A DNA stretch of 64,000 nucleotides from Charina bottae. Taxonomy: Eukaryota; Chordata; Lepidosauria; Squamata; Charinaidae. Shown here one piece after another: positions 23,681 through 35,350 of the stretch (the stretch's first letter is position 1; each line of letters starts with the position of its first letter). The notes below the pieces were generated by a model. That model was not told the DNA's origin. It did no database searches and worked only from the letters and a program-made list of their open reading frames with translations. A program made the position numbers and the translations under genes. The stretch spans positions 94,826,001-94,890,000 of the forward strand of contig JALMGJ010000001.1 in NCBI GenBank assembly GCA_023362775.1, given 5' to 3'.

Positions 23681-24534
23681 TATATAAACTAGTATGTGCA
23701 GCCTTGATTTCTAAAAGCCCCCAACAAGTTTCCCCATAGTGAAATGTTTGTTCAAATATAGAAAGAAAGAGGAGCTCTTTATACCATAGTATGACTGACA
23801 GAATGAGTGTTCTTCCATCCTTATTGGATCACATTTTATATGACTGCAGAAGCATACAGTATCCATTTCCTTTGTTTGGTTAAATTTCAACCATTCAATT
23901 CAACCATAATTCAAAAGAATGTATGCTCTGCAAAACCTAATGTGTCTTCTAGAACAAAATTAATATGTGAAAAATTAAATGAAAAATCCAATGAAAGCCA
24001 CTACAAAATGTTATGGTTCACTTCATATTAACCAGTTGCATTTGGAGTACCACAGCTACAACAACTAGCTGTGCCCACAAATATTTTAGATATTTAATAA
24101 GTTTTGTAATTTTCTCTACACTGTGTGATGACAGAAGGGAAGGGGAAGTCATATATTTATTTTATTCTATCCCAATGCAGTCATATACAGACTCTAGGCA
24201 TTATGTCCAGAAAATGTAGAAGACCTATAATGGAGCATGGATACTCTGGGGGCAACATGCGATTTTCCATTGATTTGTCCCTCATTCTGCTGGCCTTGTG
24301 TGTAATCATTTTTATTCTGTAGTGTCTGGATGTGTGTTGCCATGTGTCTGAAGCAGTTTGCTACTCTTGACCTACATACTCATGTAGTACTATAAACACA
24401 CCTTTCTTTTCTGTATCTCCCCATCACCAGAGTAATCTAGCTTCTACCACTTTGAGTGCCTGTAGTTTGTCTTTCGTAGAAACAAAATTGGTTTCAGGAG
24501 AACATAAATTCAGAGCACAAAATGTTTTCAGCAT

Positions 24535-24655
24535 TCCCCAACTTGTTGCCCTCAAAACATACTAGTCTTTAACTCTCAAGAATGTTGACCATGTTGGATG
24601 GGAACTAAGTGATATCAACACATCTGGAGGATGCCAGGTTGAGAAAGGCTGTTTG
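24535..24655. repeat. Possible degenerate hAT-type miniature element
   Basis: CAGCATTCCCCAACTTG at the left and the right end GGTTGAGAAAGGCTG form an imperfect inverted repeat of hAT style. I could not find a matching 8-bp duplication. Confidence 0.4.
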
Positions 24656-24902
24656 GAGAGATGCTTCCTTGAAAGTCTTCACCCATTTTGGCTCCTGTAT
24701 TTGGAAATTCAGGGTTAAATATCACATCTGTCCCTTTAACTTGTAGTGCTCTTTTATATAAAGAGTTGCTTTTCCATAACTTGATCCCATTGCATTTCTT
24801 CTATTACTAGAAATAGAACTTTCCTTTGACTTAGGGATCATGAGATATACGAGTGCATCTTGCTATATACACACTGGATTACAGTAATGCTGTCACTGAA
24901 AG

Positions 24903-25234
24903 GTAGGGGCCGTGATGGCTCAGCGATTAAGATGCCAGGTTTGTTGATCGGAAGGTCACAAGTTCGGAGGTTCAAGACCCAAGCCCCATGTGATGGAGTG
25001 AGCTCCCGCACTCGCCCCAGCTCTTGCCAACCTAGCAATTTGAAAGCATGCAAATGCAAGTAGAGTAATAGGTACCACTTCGGTGGGTAGGTAACAACGT
25101 TCCGCGCGCGTCATGCGGCCCCATGACCGTGGAAGTGTCTTCGGACAACGCTGGCTCTTTGGCTAACAAACGGAGATGAGCAGCGGCCCCTAGAGTCGGA
25201 CACGACTGTGTGGGGGAACCTTTACCTTTCTTTT
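24903..25234 (+). mobile_element. Sauria-type SINE, full length
   Basis: The tRNA-like head, common middle (CATGCAAATGCAAGTAGAG), GAGTCGGACACGACTGTG block and ACCTTT tail are all present. The target duplication GTCACTGAAAG is at 24892-24902 and 25235-25245. Confidence 0.93.
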
Positions 25235-26373
25235 GTCACTGAAAGTGCCTTCCTATTCTCATTTAATATTCTAAGTTAGAGAATGCACAGATTTACCATC
25301 ACACCTGCCTCTCAAGTGCTCTTAGATGTTCTTGATAAAGGAAAAGGGCAGCATCCAATTATGATAAGTCATTATAGAGCTGCTTCATACATCATAATTT
25401 CCAGGGCACATTTAAAATACTATGTGAATGCAATTGTGCATTGCATAACTAGCATCCAGCAGAGGGCAGAAGCACACAGTCTTCAGACTCCTTACCCCCA
25501 GTGCCCATGGGTACCATGTTGTTGATCCCAGGGTGGCGCAATCAGAAAATTACTTAAATTCCTCTGAAAGATGGTGCAATTATGCCTCCATGGGCTTGTG
25601 TATTTGTTTCATTTAAGGCTTTGATATGCTACTTGAAATCATCTGTATTTTGTGGAATACTGATACCCTGAGTGCATCTCTTTCAAAAATTATTATGATT
25701 CTTGTGGCTGCAATATGTGATCAAAACTTATTTCTTAAGAATTAAGAGTAGTTTCTAAATGGTTTTATGGCACCAGTATGTATATACTGTATGTGACTGA
25801 GTATCTAGGAGTTTTCCCATCAGAAACTTTTTTTCAATAAATATTCATAACCAGTTTTAAATTGTTCCCTCCAGATAACATAAAACAGGGAAATGCATCA
25901 GAGTCTGAACAGTTTTTCATGATGAGGATTGGTTTAGTCATTTATTCCTTTGTAGCACAAATTAGCCCTATTTAGTCAAGTAGTGAATGACTGTTTACCT
26001 TCCCTTCCATGGATCCTCCTGCCTTTACTTGTTCTGCCAAGTGTCCAAGCATACAAACATAGCATAAAGAAAGAAATCATACATACCAAAGCAAGCTGAT
26101 ACCTTTATTCCCCTTTTGGAATCTAAAAGATTGGATCTAAAAGAACCAATTTGCCTGAGCTGATCACTGCTTGGACACTTGGCAGAACATTAAGGTAAAG
26201 GTAAAGGTTCCCCCCGCACATTTGTGCAGTCGTGTCCGACTCTAGGGGCCGGTGCTCATCTCTGTTTGTTAGCCGAAGAGCCAGCGTTGTCCAAAGATGC
26301 TTCCACAGTCATGCGGCCGCATGATGCGCGCGGAACGCTGTTACCTTCCCACCGAAGTGGTACCTATCAATCT

Positions 26374-26888
26374 AACACCACAGGACCAGAGTCAGCAGTT
26401 TACCTTCATCTAAAGGAAAAAGGGCACTCATTTGAGGACATTAATGTTCACATTTTAGACAGGGAAGATAAGTGGTTTGAAAGAGGGGTCAAGGAATCCA
26501 TTTATGCCAACTTGGAAAATCCTTCTTTGAATAGAGGTGGGGGCCTCAGGCACAATCTTTCCCCTATTTTCCTTCCTGCTTTGTCTTCTGTGCCTAGGAA
26601 GATTAAGACCATTTCGCAATCTCAACAACAGCAAGGTAATCTTAACGATCTTCCTTTGGATGATAAAGGGACTTAGAAATAAACATCTCAAATAACCATG
26701 ACCTAGCCCCAGGTGCAAGGTCACACAGCCACCCTAGAAACATATTTAAGGATTCCCTTACAAACTTTGCTCAGACTGAAGAAGCTTCTTGGATAAGGAG
26801 CGAAACGTTTCCACTGAGAAAATCGAAATCCAGTTGACATGATTCAAGCTACAGACAATTCCACCTGGATGACTGAGAACCTTCATCG
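26374..26888 (+). mobile_element. Penelope-like element, 5'-truncated copy (family 1) inside a SINE
   Basis: The insert begins in the GIY-YIG C-terminal frame (NTTGPESAVYLHLKEKGHSF, then the ERGVKESIYANLENPSLNRG block, ending at DDKGT and a stop). The 3' region with the hammerhead-like motif at 26776-26810 follows, ending CCTTCATCGAC. The target duplication ACCTATCAATCT is read on both sides (26362-26373, 26889-26900). Its frame is intact over about 100 codons, so it is among the younger insertions. Confidence 0.92.
26769..26820 (+). ncRNA. Hammerhead-ribozyme-like motif in PLE 3' region
   Basis: Same architecture as at 20338: CTGAAGA (26776-26782), stem GCTTCTT with AAGGAGC, loop GGAT, then GAAACGTTT. 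Compared with the 20338 copy, one C-G pair has become U-G, which keeps the stem. Confidence 0.5.
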
Positions 26889-27463
26889 ACCTATCAATCT
26901 ACTTGCATTTGCATGCTTTTGAATTGCTAGGTTGGCAAGAGCTGGGGCTAGTGCGGGAGCTCACTCTGTCATGCGGGGCTAGGGATTTGAACCTCCGAAC
27001 TTGCGATCTTCCGATCGACAAGCCTGGCATCTTACCCGCTCAGCCACCACGCCCCCCTGGCAGAACATTATTCAACTCAAATTCATCCAAATCTAAGTAA
27101 AGGATTTTATTGAGGCAGAACTCCTGCAGTACATTTTGTTACCTGTGGCTTTTTCAGTCTTAAAATCCTCTTCACTAATGGTATCCTCAGAGGAAGTATG
27201 CTATCTTTCAGCATTTTGAATCTCCATATTAGGACCTTTTCTGATAAATGTTAGCAGTGCCATGCCTTGTCATCTATAACTGCATTAGGAGTTGAATGAG
27301 ATAGAGTGTCTGATTTCACCCTGGAATATTAAATTGGGTCTGCACTTTCTGATTCAGGATATAGTCTCTTTTTTGGTTTGCCTCTGCAATTTAATCATCT
27401 GGCTCTTGGACAGGCTAAGGACAAGTGGCTTCATCCTTGTCAGTTGCTGACAAAAATTACTCA

Positions 27464-27818
27464 TCGAAGAGAATATCTGTAGCTCAGGGTTGAACTGTGG
27501 AGTCCTTGGTGCTCTCTGAGCTTGGTTGTTTTCTTGCAGATGTTTTGTCGCCCAACTAGTCAACATCTTCATTAGGGTATTGTATACTCCTTCCTAATCA
27601 AGGAACTACCAACTCAGTGAAACAATCATGCAGTAAACAACAGCCTAATCAAGGAACTACCAAGGAGAGAACAACACCCTCACCAACACTGTCAGGGCAA
27701 AGTACTTTATATAAACAGAGAGCAAACCCCACTCCCTTCTAGCACTGAAGATGTTGCCTAGTCAGGCAATGAAACGTCTACAAGAAAACAACCAGGCTCA
27801 GAGAGCATCAAGGACTCC
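27464..27818 (-). mobile_element. Penelope-like element, fold-back copy (family 2)
   Basis: Both ends carry the same sequence in opposite orientation: left arm about 27496-27560 (GGAGTCCTTGGTGCTCTCTG...), right arm about 27760-27820 (...CAGAGAGCATCAAGGACTCC). The left side has about 32 more bases, which is the true element 3' end, so the element reads on the minus strand. The target duplication ACAAAAATTACTCA is at 27450-27463 and 27819-27832. The middle has a duplicated CCTAATCAAGGAACTACCA (27593, 27641) and a CTTTATATAAACA promoter-like stretch (about 27702). Confidence 0.82.
27738..27790 (+). ncRNA. Hammerhead-ribozyme-like motif, family 2
   Basis: CTGAAGA (27745-27751), stem II TTGCCT (27754-27759) with AGGCAA (27764-27769) around AGTC, GAAAC (27771-27775) and ACGTC, giving the classical GUC cleavage triplet (27776-27778). 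As in family 1 there is one additional base before the stem. A more decayed inverted copy lies at about 27535-27580. Confidence 0.5.
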
Positions 27819-27904
27819 ACAAAAATTACTCAGCCTTGTATAAACATGGGCTGGCTATGAACACATATGAACACACATGATCCAGAACTGATCACACTGG
27901 TTCC

Positions 27905-28066
27905 ATATTGTACTTATTTCGCTTGGCAGGGTCCAGGAAGCGGGCCTTCTCTGCAATGGCTTATTGTTTTAATGTGCTTATTGTTGTAAACTGCCCAGAG
28001 TCCCTCTTTTTGGGGGGAGATGGGCTGTGGCAAAATTCGAAAAATAAAATAAATAAATAAATAAAC
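27905..28066 (+). mobile_element. L2-type LINE 3' end
   Basis: It carries a short piece of the ORF2 end (GGGTCCAGGAAGCGGGCCTT), then TTGTAAACTGCCCAGAGTCC and GGGGGGAGATGGGC as the terminal hairpin, and an AAAT tail. Confidence 0.85.
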
Positions 28067-28414
28067 CGTATGCTAGTGCTCATCTGATTGTTTAGATTCT
28101 TTCAGGAAGTAAATGCAAGGCTTAACTCTTCTTTGAGATGAGAGATGAGACAAGGAGTGACACTCAAGCCAAAAATGGTTGCGATTGAACATTAGGACAG
28201 ACTTACTATCTGATAGGGTAGTTGTACCTTGGACTAACTATTCAAGAACATCTTGATTGGAGACTTGGTTGGAACACTGTAGATGTTAATAATAGAATTT
28301 ATGTAGTGAACCTGAATGAAGGGACTTTTTCATACAGCATGCAATCTATGTAATTCACTGCACAATATGTGGTAGTAGCCACCTACGCAATAGTCATTCA
28401 TATTCATATTCATA

Positions 28415-28545
28415 GCAGAAAGAGCTATCAGTAACTGCCAGTCATGATCTAGTATCAGAGGCAATATACTTTAGTAAAGATCACTGGAAGAAGTTATTGC
28501 TCTTGTATCCTGCTTGTGGGCTTCTCTGAGGAACGTTAGTTGGCT
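28415..28545 (+). repeat. Old sauropsid interspersed repeat, fragment
   Basis: CAGTCATGATCTAGTATCAG with TCCTGCTTGTGGGCTTC downstream matches the family at 5705 and 14375. Confidence 0.5.
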
Positions 28546-29799
28546 ATTTGGGGAAAAGAAGATGTAAGACCAGACTGTCTTTGGCTGAGTTTTTAATGAT
28601 ATTCATGAAAGTTGGATTAACAGATTCTTCTAATTAGCAAAAATGAGTGGGATCTGTCCCCCACTTGATGAAGAACTGGGTAATATTAGTATTAATTTGT
28701 ACTTTTGCAAACAAGGCAATTTCAAGGGATCTCCACAGTTCAATTTTCATTTGGAGTTCATAACATCAGTCTTTATTCAAGAAAAAACTAGAAGCATATT
28801 GATAATGGAGATAGGGACTTGAGATGAGAGCAGCTATTCCCCTATGGTTTCTCTCCCTGTGCCTACCCCACACCCCTACAAGAGTCTGTCCTACCATAAG
28901 GTTTGGTTTTCAAAACCTTCAGTGTCTTTTTTTTTTCATACAGTAGATCCCATCTGAAAGGTCAGAGAACTGCAAAGCAATTTCCGGAGAAGTAGGAATA
29001 AAACAGTAGTCTTGGGCCATTTTAAAGAGTAACAGATTTGGTATGTCATAAGCTTTTTTGAATCCATGAATGTTGTGACCATACTACATGGGTTAGATTT
29101 CAAAATGTCACAAGACTCTTGGTGGTAAATATACTCTCCCATCATCTTGCTGTTTCTGACTTGTTTCAAAATATGTCCACCTTTCATGCAGATTTTTCTC
29201 AAATCTATATTGTTAAATTATGCATCCAATCAACACCCACCCACCCTTGCTATTTGAATAGCGAGCCATTATGTATGCCGAATTTCACCTTCTGTGCAGG
29301 ATTTGATTTTTACCTCCTTTGTTCCCATAGTGTGCTTAATGATGTAATTAGCATAAATTGCAGTAATAGCAGTATAAATAAAGATTGCCAGGGAAAACTG
29401 GTAAAAATCCGAAACCTCACCTGAGAAGTTCTTTTGAGTCCTGCTAAGCCTCGATTATAATTTTACCTCATTAAAGCTCTTCTTGTAAATAGAAAAACAC
29501 ATAATTTCCCATATAATCAGCTTCGTTTCAGCAGCTAATGAAATTTTTCTGTTTTCTCTACAATTCTGCTCCCCCCCCCACCAGTGTACCAGCCCTTTCA
29601 GTGGCTTTCTTTGATTACACTGCCATCTGTGTCTGGGATAATATGAATTTATCTCTCCAATATCACATTTATTACATTTGTAGACCGATTCTAAAAAACT
29701 ATCTTCTGCTTTTTAAAAATGTCTAATCCTTTATTTGATTCATCAGGAGAGTCCTGTGGGATCAGACTGAAAACCCTATTTAGGGTGACCTGTTCCCTT

Positions 29800-30661
29800 T
29801 TTTGGGGGGCAGTGGCAGAATTGTCTTCAGAGCTGCTATGAGGAATATTCTGTCTACTTGGTGGACAAAGTTGCTCAGATCCACTCCAGCTGGGCAGGTC
29901 TGGATAGGGAGCCTGTGGCCCAGTGTTGTGATGTGATTTGGGATGAGTTTGAACCAATGACTCCTGAGAAAGTGGACAGGGTCTCTGTGCTGTCAGTTTG
30001 GCCACCTATATATTGGACCCAGGACCCTCCTAGGTCATGAAAGCAGCCAGGGAGATAATCTGTGGTTGAATGCCTGCTGTGGTGTCAGCCTCTGAGGGAG
30101 GGGTGATATCCCCTCCTTGAAGGAGGCAGTGGTGCATCCCCTCCTCAAGATGCCATCCTTGGACCCAGTGATCTTAGATAACTATCGTCCTGTCTCCAAC
30201 CTTCCCTTTTTCCCTTTTTAAGGGAAGGTTGTTGAGAAGGCATTTGCTCTGCAGTTGATAACTCTGGAGGAAGCAGATTGTCTAAACTCATTTCATTTGA
30301 ATTTCAGGGTGAGATTTAGTATGGAGACAGACTTGATCGAGCTTGTAGATGACCTATGGTGGAGACAGGATGGGGGAGGTGCATCCATCCTTGTGCTCCT
30401 TGATCTCTCAGCAGCTTCAGATACTGTCAACTATAGTATCCTTCTGGACCAGTTCCAGGGGTTGAGGATAAGGGGCACCTTTTTATGGTAGTTCTTGGGG
30501 CCAGTTTCCATCAGTGTTGGTTGAGAAGAGGTGGTTGCTCCTTAGGCCCTTCTTTTGTGGGATGCCACAGGGCACAACTCTCTCTCTCCTGTTTTATTTA
30601 TACATGGAACTGCTGAGTGGGGTCATTTGCCAGTTTGAGGTTCAATATCATCAATACACTG
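29800..30661 (+). mobile_element. L2-type LINE ORF2, 5' part (split by an LTR)
   Basis: Broken frames follow an L2-type reverse transcriptase: [10 protein letters not shown] near 30178, an SILVLLDLSAASDTVNYSIL block near 30385, CGMPQGTTLSLLFYLYMELL near 30556, and YHQYT directly before the LTR. Several stops and frameshifts show it is inactive. The remainder continues at 31594. Confidence 0.83.
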
Positions 30662-31588
30662 TGTCAGGGTGCAGCATATATTGTGCAGTTGCACACCTCA
30701 TGAGTATAGCAAAGAAAGACAGTCCACAGTTTTTAGCAAAACTGTACACACTTTACTATATTCACATAAGTAACACTAGTAACTGTGGGGTGCAGCTGGC
30801 TATTGGGGTAAGGCGCAGAGTAATCCAAACAACGTGTTTTAAGGCTAACAATATCTTTATTGATAGCATAAGGCAATAATGGATGTATAGTGCATTATTG
30901 CAAAAAGGAAAAAACAAAGCATACGCATGGTCTGTGCAAAGACCAGGCGTAGTTACAGTTCAGATACAAAGTACATGTAGATAGCAGTCAAAAGAAGCAT
31001 AGAAAATGCATGAGTGAGATGAGTACCCATAGTTCATAGTTGAATTATACCCATGGTTCAACATTCTGATTGGCTAGGCCATTTTTCAGCTTAACATTTT
31101 AGTAACAGTTGTATTTACTATAAACCGCCATGGGATGGCGGTGTTGCATATTGGCTTTCCTTCGGGACGCTGTTCTCATGGGAAAAGGATTGCTATCGCA
31201 TTTGTTTTGACTAGATGAAAGCACATCTGTTGTTTACTGCTTTTACTGCTTTTTTTGTTATGGGAAACGCTTACAGCAGAGGAACTTGGAAAATTCCACT
31301 TTCCAGGCTAGAGATTCATAGTGAAGAACATCCATTCGTTTGAATCTTACATAGAATGACTTTAACAAATATCTTTAACAGTAACCACTCTACTCACAAC
31401 TCCAACCAGATATAACTCCAACCATCAGCACAAATTGCTTCTGCTTATATGCAGTGAAAAGGGGAGTTGCTCTGCTGCCACACCCTACAGGCGTGGTCCA
31501 ATTATCGTGAGTCACCCACAGCTCAGCTGTGTGCTATTACGTCCTCATATTCAACTAGCCAAATTTACTCCAGGGTAAATCTCTGACA
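30662..31588. mobile_element. Solo LTR inserted in the L2 reverse transcriptase
   Basis: The 927-bp block begins TGTCAGGG and ends CTCTGACA, a perfect 6-bp terminal inverted repeat with TG...CA ends. It is flanked by the 5-bp duplication CACTG (30657-30661, 31589-31593). Removing one CACTG restores the L2 frame through the YxDD motif. On the minus strand an AATAAA at about 30858-30863 suggests that it reads leftwards. No internal retroviral or Gypsy coding sequence is present, so recombination between two LTRs is the likely origin. Whether it belongs to a Gypsy or endogenous-retrovirus family is not decided. Confidence 0.85.
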
Positions 31589-31593
31589 CACTG

Positions 31594-32515
31594 ATGATAC
31601 CCAATTATATCTATCAACCTCAGGTCAGGCCAGTAAAGCTGTCAGGTTTTGTCCCAGCGCTTGGAGGCTGTGTAGATTTGGATAAGGAGGGATTGTGTCC
31701 AGTTCAATCCTGCCAAGACCAGTGGCTGTGGATGTTAGGGCCACTTAGATCTGGGGATGTTTCATCTTTAACCTTTTTGGATAGCACTTTACCATTCAAG
31801 AGTGGTGCACAATCTGGGCATTTTCCTGGACTCACAGCTCCTGTTCAATGAACAGGTGGCAGTTGTGGCCAGGAAAACCTTTGCACAGCTTCATGTAGCA
31901 TGCCAGTTGCTCCCTTTCCTAGATCAGAAGGTGCATCAGACAGTCATGCTCTAGTCACCTCATGGCTCAACTGCTACAACATGCTCTACATGGGGCTGCC
32001 CCTGAGGAGCATTTGGAAGCTTTAAGTGGTCCAGAATGCAGTGGCGCAGGCAGTAATGGGCATGCCTTGATATACCCATGTGACACCCCTGCTTCGTCAG
32101 CTGTACTAGTTGCCAGTTTGTTTCTGAGTGTGATTCTAGGTGCTGTCTATCTCCCAGGGTGTCAGCCTGGCTAGTTTGACTTGACAGGGTTGATAAGCTG
32201 TGGTTTCTTCAGTCAAGCAGTGCCATCTGTCGGGACCCTGGAAGTGCACGTTTTCCATCACAGTGCTTGCCTACTGGAATGAGATCCAGGTGGCTGCCAC
32301 CCTGATGGCATTCTGGAGGGCATTAAAGGCCAAGCTCTTTTCCCAGAAGGCTAGGGTGCTTGGAGTCCCTTGTAGGGAGTATGCATGTTGCTGTTAGTGA
32401 GATCTGTTCATTTTTTAAAAAATTTGGATTTAATATTGTTTGTTTTTATTCTGTGAGCTGCCCAGAGTCAACTGGAGTCAGGCAGTGTTCAAGTCAAATG
32501 AATAACAAGAACAAC
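31594..32515 (+). mobile_element. L2-type LINE ORF2, 3' part and 3' end
   Basis: It resumes with DDTQLYL (31594 onward), continues through the C-terminal region (ITVLAYWNEIQVAATLMAFW near 32240) and ends with the hairpin GAGCTGCCCAGAGTCAACTG near 32455 and an AATAACAAGAAC tail. Together with 29800-30661 it forms one element of about 1.8 kb. Confidence 0.8.
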
Positions 32516-33552
32516 AACTTCTGAAGGTCCACACTGTGATGAAAGATCTGTATGTAGTAAATGTGGCTGACTGTCTTATAGTCTGGAAGTGTTCTACAAA
32601 ACTCATAAGCTGGACATGAGGGGAACCACCTTCCTCAGCTGTAGTTCTCCCAACAACAGATATTGGGTCCTGGAAGCAATAGCCATTATGACTAGTACCT
32701 GCTGATAGTTTTCTTCTCCACTAATCTGCCTTATCCCCTTCTAAGCATCTTGTGATAACAAATGCTATGCTGATCCAAGTTCAACACCTAAATGCCATCC
32801 TATACCACACCACACCAGCTGTGGTAGCCAAATGTAGTCACACCATAGAGATAACTCTTCTTGGCTTTTTGTTGAGTTCCTTTCCCCTTTACAGTTTCTT
32901 TTTATTCTCCATAACTTTATACTGCACAGGATTTTCTTTAGTTTTATTAAAGAATTGAATTAATCTGATCCTGGGTTAGTGAGTTTAGTCTGAGGGCAAA
33001 CTATGGTTTGAATGAAACACAACTTTCCACATTTAGTTGCCATAATAAACCATAACTTTTGAGTGTGGATCAGCAGGTGTGAACTAATCTCATTCATGTA
33101 CTTGTCCAATCTCCTGCTAGTACAACATCACCCTTAACCAGCTACCTCCCAGCCTGTACTCAGAACCTTTAATGAAGGAGAATCAGTAACTTCTGAGGAA
33201 GTTTGTTTCATTGTCAAATAGCTGATAGAATTTAAATATTATTAAAGTTTAGTTGAAATCTTTCTCGTCATTTGAATCCATTGGTTTGGGTCCTACCTTC
33301 TGGAGCAGCAGAAACAATTTTCCTCTATATTCTATGTGGGAAGCCTTAAAACACTTAGACTGTTATCATGTTGCCTCTTTGTTATCTTTTATCCTGGTTA
33401 AATTGAAGAAGTTCACCCTTTCCTCATAAGATTTTAACATTTTGTACAATTTTTAAGGGGAAAGGAATAGAGAAAGTGAAATCCATGTCTCACTGGTAAT
33501 CATCCAAACCATAATTTTTGAGGTCATTTGAATATATCCCTCCCTCCTTATA

Positions 33553-34613
33553 AAGATAGTCCTCAGGTTACATCCATTCATTCAGCGACTGTTCAAAGTT
33601 ACGACATTGCTGAAAAACATAGACTTACAACTGGTCCTGGAAATTCTGGCCGTCGCAGAGCCCCCGCGGTCATGTGACCAAAATTTGGGCGCTTGGCAAC
33701 CAGCCTTCATTTATGACCGCCGCCACCGCCCCTCTGCCACCGCCCCCAGCTGACCTCCTTCCCCTGCCTCCCCTCCACTGGGCTCGCCAACGCCGGCTGG
33801 CTGCAAGCCCTGTGGTGCGGGGGTTCTGTCACCCTTGCTGCCTCCAGCTACCCTCGGCCGAGTAGCGATTGTAGCAGGGCAGCGCCACCCTCAAGCATGG
33901 GCAGGGCCCCTTGTCGCCCTTTAGTGGGCGTAGCAGCAGGCATGAGGTCTTGCCTGATGGATAGGGAGGCTGGGGGCCGTTCAACTGCTGTTCCTGCTGC
34001 TGGCACTGCCTGATGCCCTCCCAGTGAAGCACCGGCTCAGCCATGGGCTTGTGAGGCTTGGCTGGCCCTGCTCCACGCGCTTGCTGGCAAAGTTAATGCC
34101 GCGGCCACCCTGCCACCAGGAATCACCACCAGGCATCCCGGCCGTGTGCGGGGCAGGTGCCATGGAAACATTCCCGCCTCACTGCCCCGTGAAAGGATCC
34201 CCCTGGCTGGCAGTGGCGTGCAGCGCCGAGGACTTGCAGCCCTGGCCCCTTCTGTTCCCGGCAGGATGGCGGAACCCACCTGTGCTCTCTAGTGCCCACC
34301 TGCAGCAGCCACCCACCCGCCTGTGCTCCACAGTGCCCGCAGCACCCACCCTCCATAGCGCCTGCCCATGGACCCACCTGCCTACCTTTAGCTCTCACCT
34401 ACCAGCCTGCTTGCCTGGGACTCCTGCCTCTTCCCGAGTCATGGTCACGTGAGGTCCTTGCTTAACAACCCGTGCGGTCCTGGGGTTACAGCGGTAACTG
34501 GGACTGCCAAGATTGCCATTGCTAAGCTATGCAGTCACATGATGTCATGCTTTATGACCACATTGTTTAGCAATGGAAATTCCCAATTGCCGTTGTAACC
34601 TGAGAACTACCTA
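33553..34613. mobile_element. Tc1/mariner-like miniature element with GC-rich core
   Basis: Ends AGATAGTCCTCAGGTTACA and TGTAACCTGAGAACTACCT match in 17 of 19 positions, with flanking TA. Outer parts match 16551-17192 (TTGGCAACCAGC, CACATGATGT, TTGCCGTTGT). The 700-bp core (about 33715-34440) is GC-rich and shares no clear sequence with the other copy. Open frames there on both strands are by-products of base composition. Confidence 0.65.
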
Positions 34614-35124
34614 TATGTGTAAATTGATGCATTAAAAAATAAATGTTCTTGTATGTTGTAATTATTAGTCAGGAATAATTTTAATCTCTTGAAATCCACT
34701 TCCTAACATATTTTTATTGTTTAGAAAAAATAAATCTGTATAATGTGAATAAAATTGACAGACAACAATCTGGTTTTCTAATATGTAAAGTTGAAACCCA
34801 TCAGATATCCTGAAGAGGCCTATTGAAAAGATAGTTGGATGACCAGCTAGTATACTTCCAGGCTACATCTTCTTGAATACCATGGAATCTGAGTTTGTGT
34901 AAGCTCATCTCTTTTATACATGTCCCACATTGTGGATAAGTGACATGTGTTTATAAAGATTTGGTTCTTCCATTTTTTTCCTCAGTTGTCTTCCAGTCTT
35001 CATAGCCTATAGGCTATAGCTGTGGGATGGTGCAAATGGTACTTTTTCTTCAATAAACAGCTGAGGAAGCACAAAATGTCCCATTTTGGTTTGGACAGGA
35101 CAAAAAAGGATGCATACAGTATAG

Positions 35125-35350
35125 TATAGTGGTTAAGGTGCTGGGCTAGAAACCAGGAGTCTGTGAGTTCTAGTCCCACCTTAGGCATGAAAGCCGGCTG
35201 GGTGACCTTGGGCCAGTCCCCCTCTCTCAACCCAACTCACCTCACAGTGTTGTTGTTGTGGGGAAAATAGGAGGAGGAAGGAGTATTAGGTATGTTTGCC
35301 GCCTTGAGTTATTTATAAAAATAATAACGGCGGGATAAAAATTAATTAAT
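35125..35350 (+). mobile_element. tRNA-derived SINE with an L2-like tail
   Basis: The head (GTGGTTAAGGTGCTGGGCTA, GAGTTCTAGTCCC) and the MIR-like core GGGTGACCTTGGGCCAGTCC resemble the element at 5214. The 3' part (GCCGCCTTGAGTTATTTATA, then AATTAATTAA) is of L2 type, so it belongs to a different tail family. Confidence 0.78.

Larger units (their letters stand above)
26193..27057 (-). mobile_element. Sauria-type SINE interrupted by a Penelope-like insertion
   Basis: The minus-strand SINE has its tail and RTE-like part at 26193-26373 and its middle and tRNA-like head at 26891-27057. Its own target duplication TGGCAGAACATTA lies at 26180-26192 and 27058-27070. The intervening DNA is the PLE copy at 26374-26888. 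Confidence 0.92.

Noticed and set aside
33674..34452. Pro/Leu-rich open frames up to 142 codons, possible gene
   Set aside because: This is the GC-rich core of the miniature element 33553-34613. Frames overlap on both strands and have no recognisable domain.
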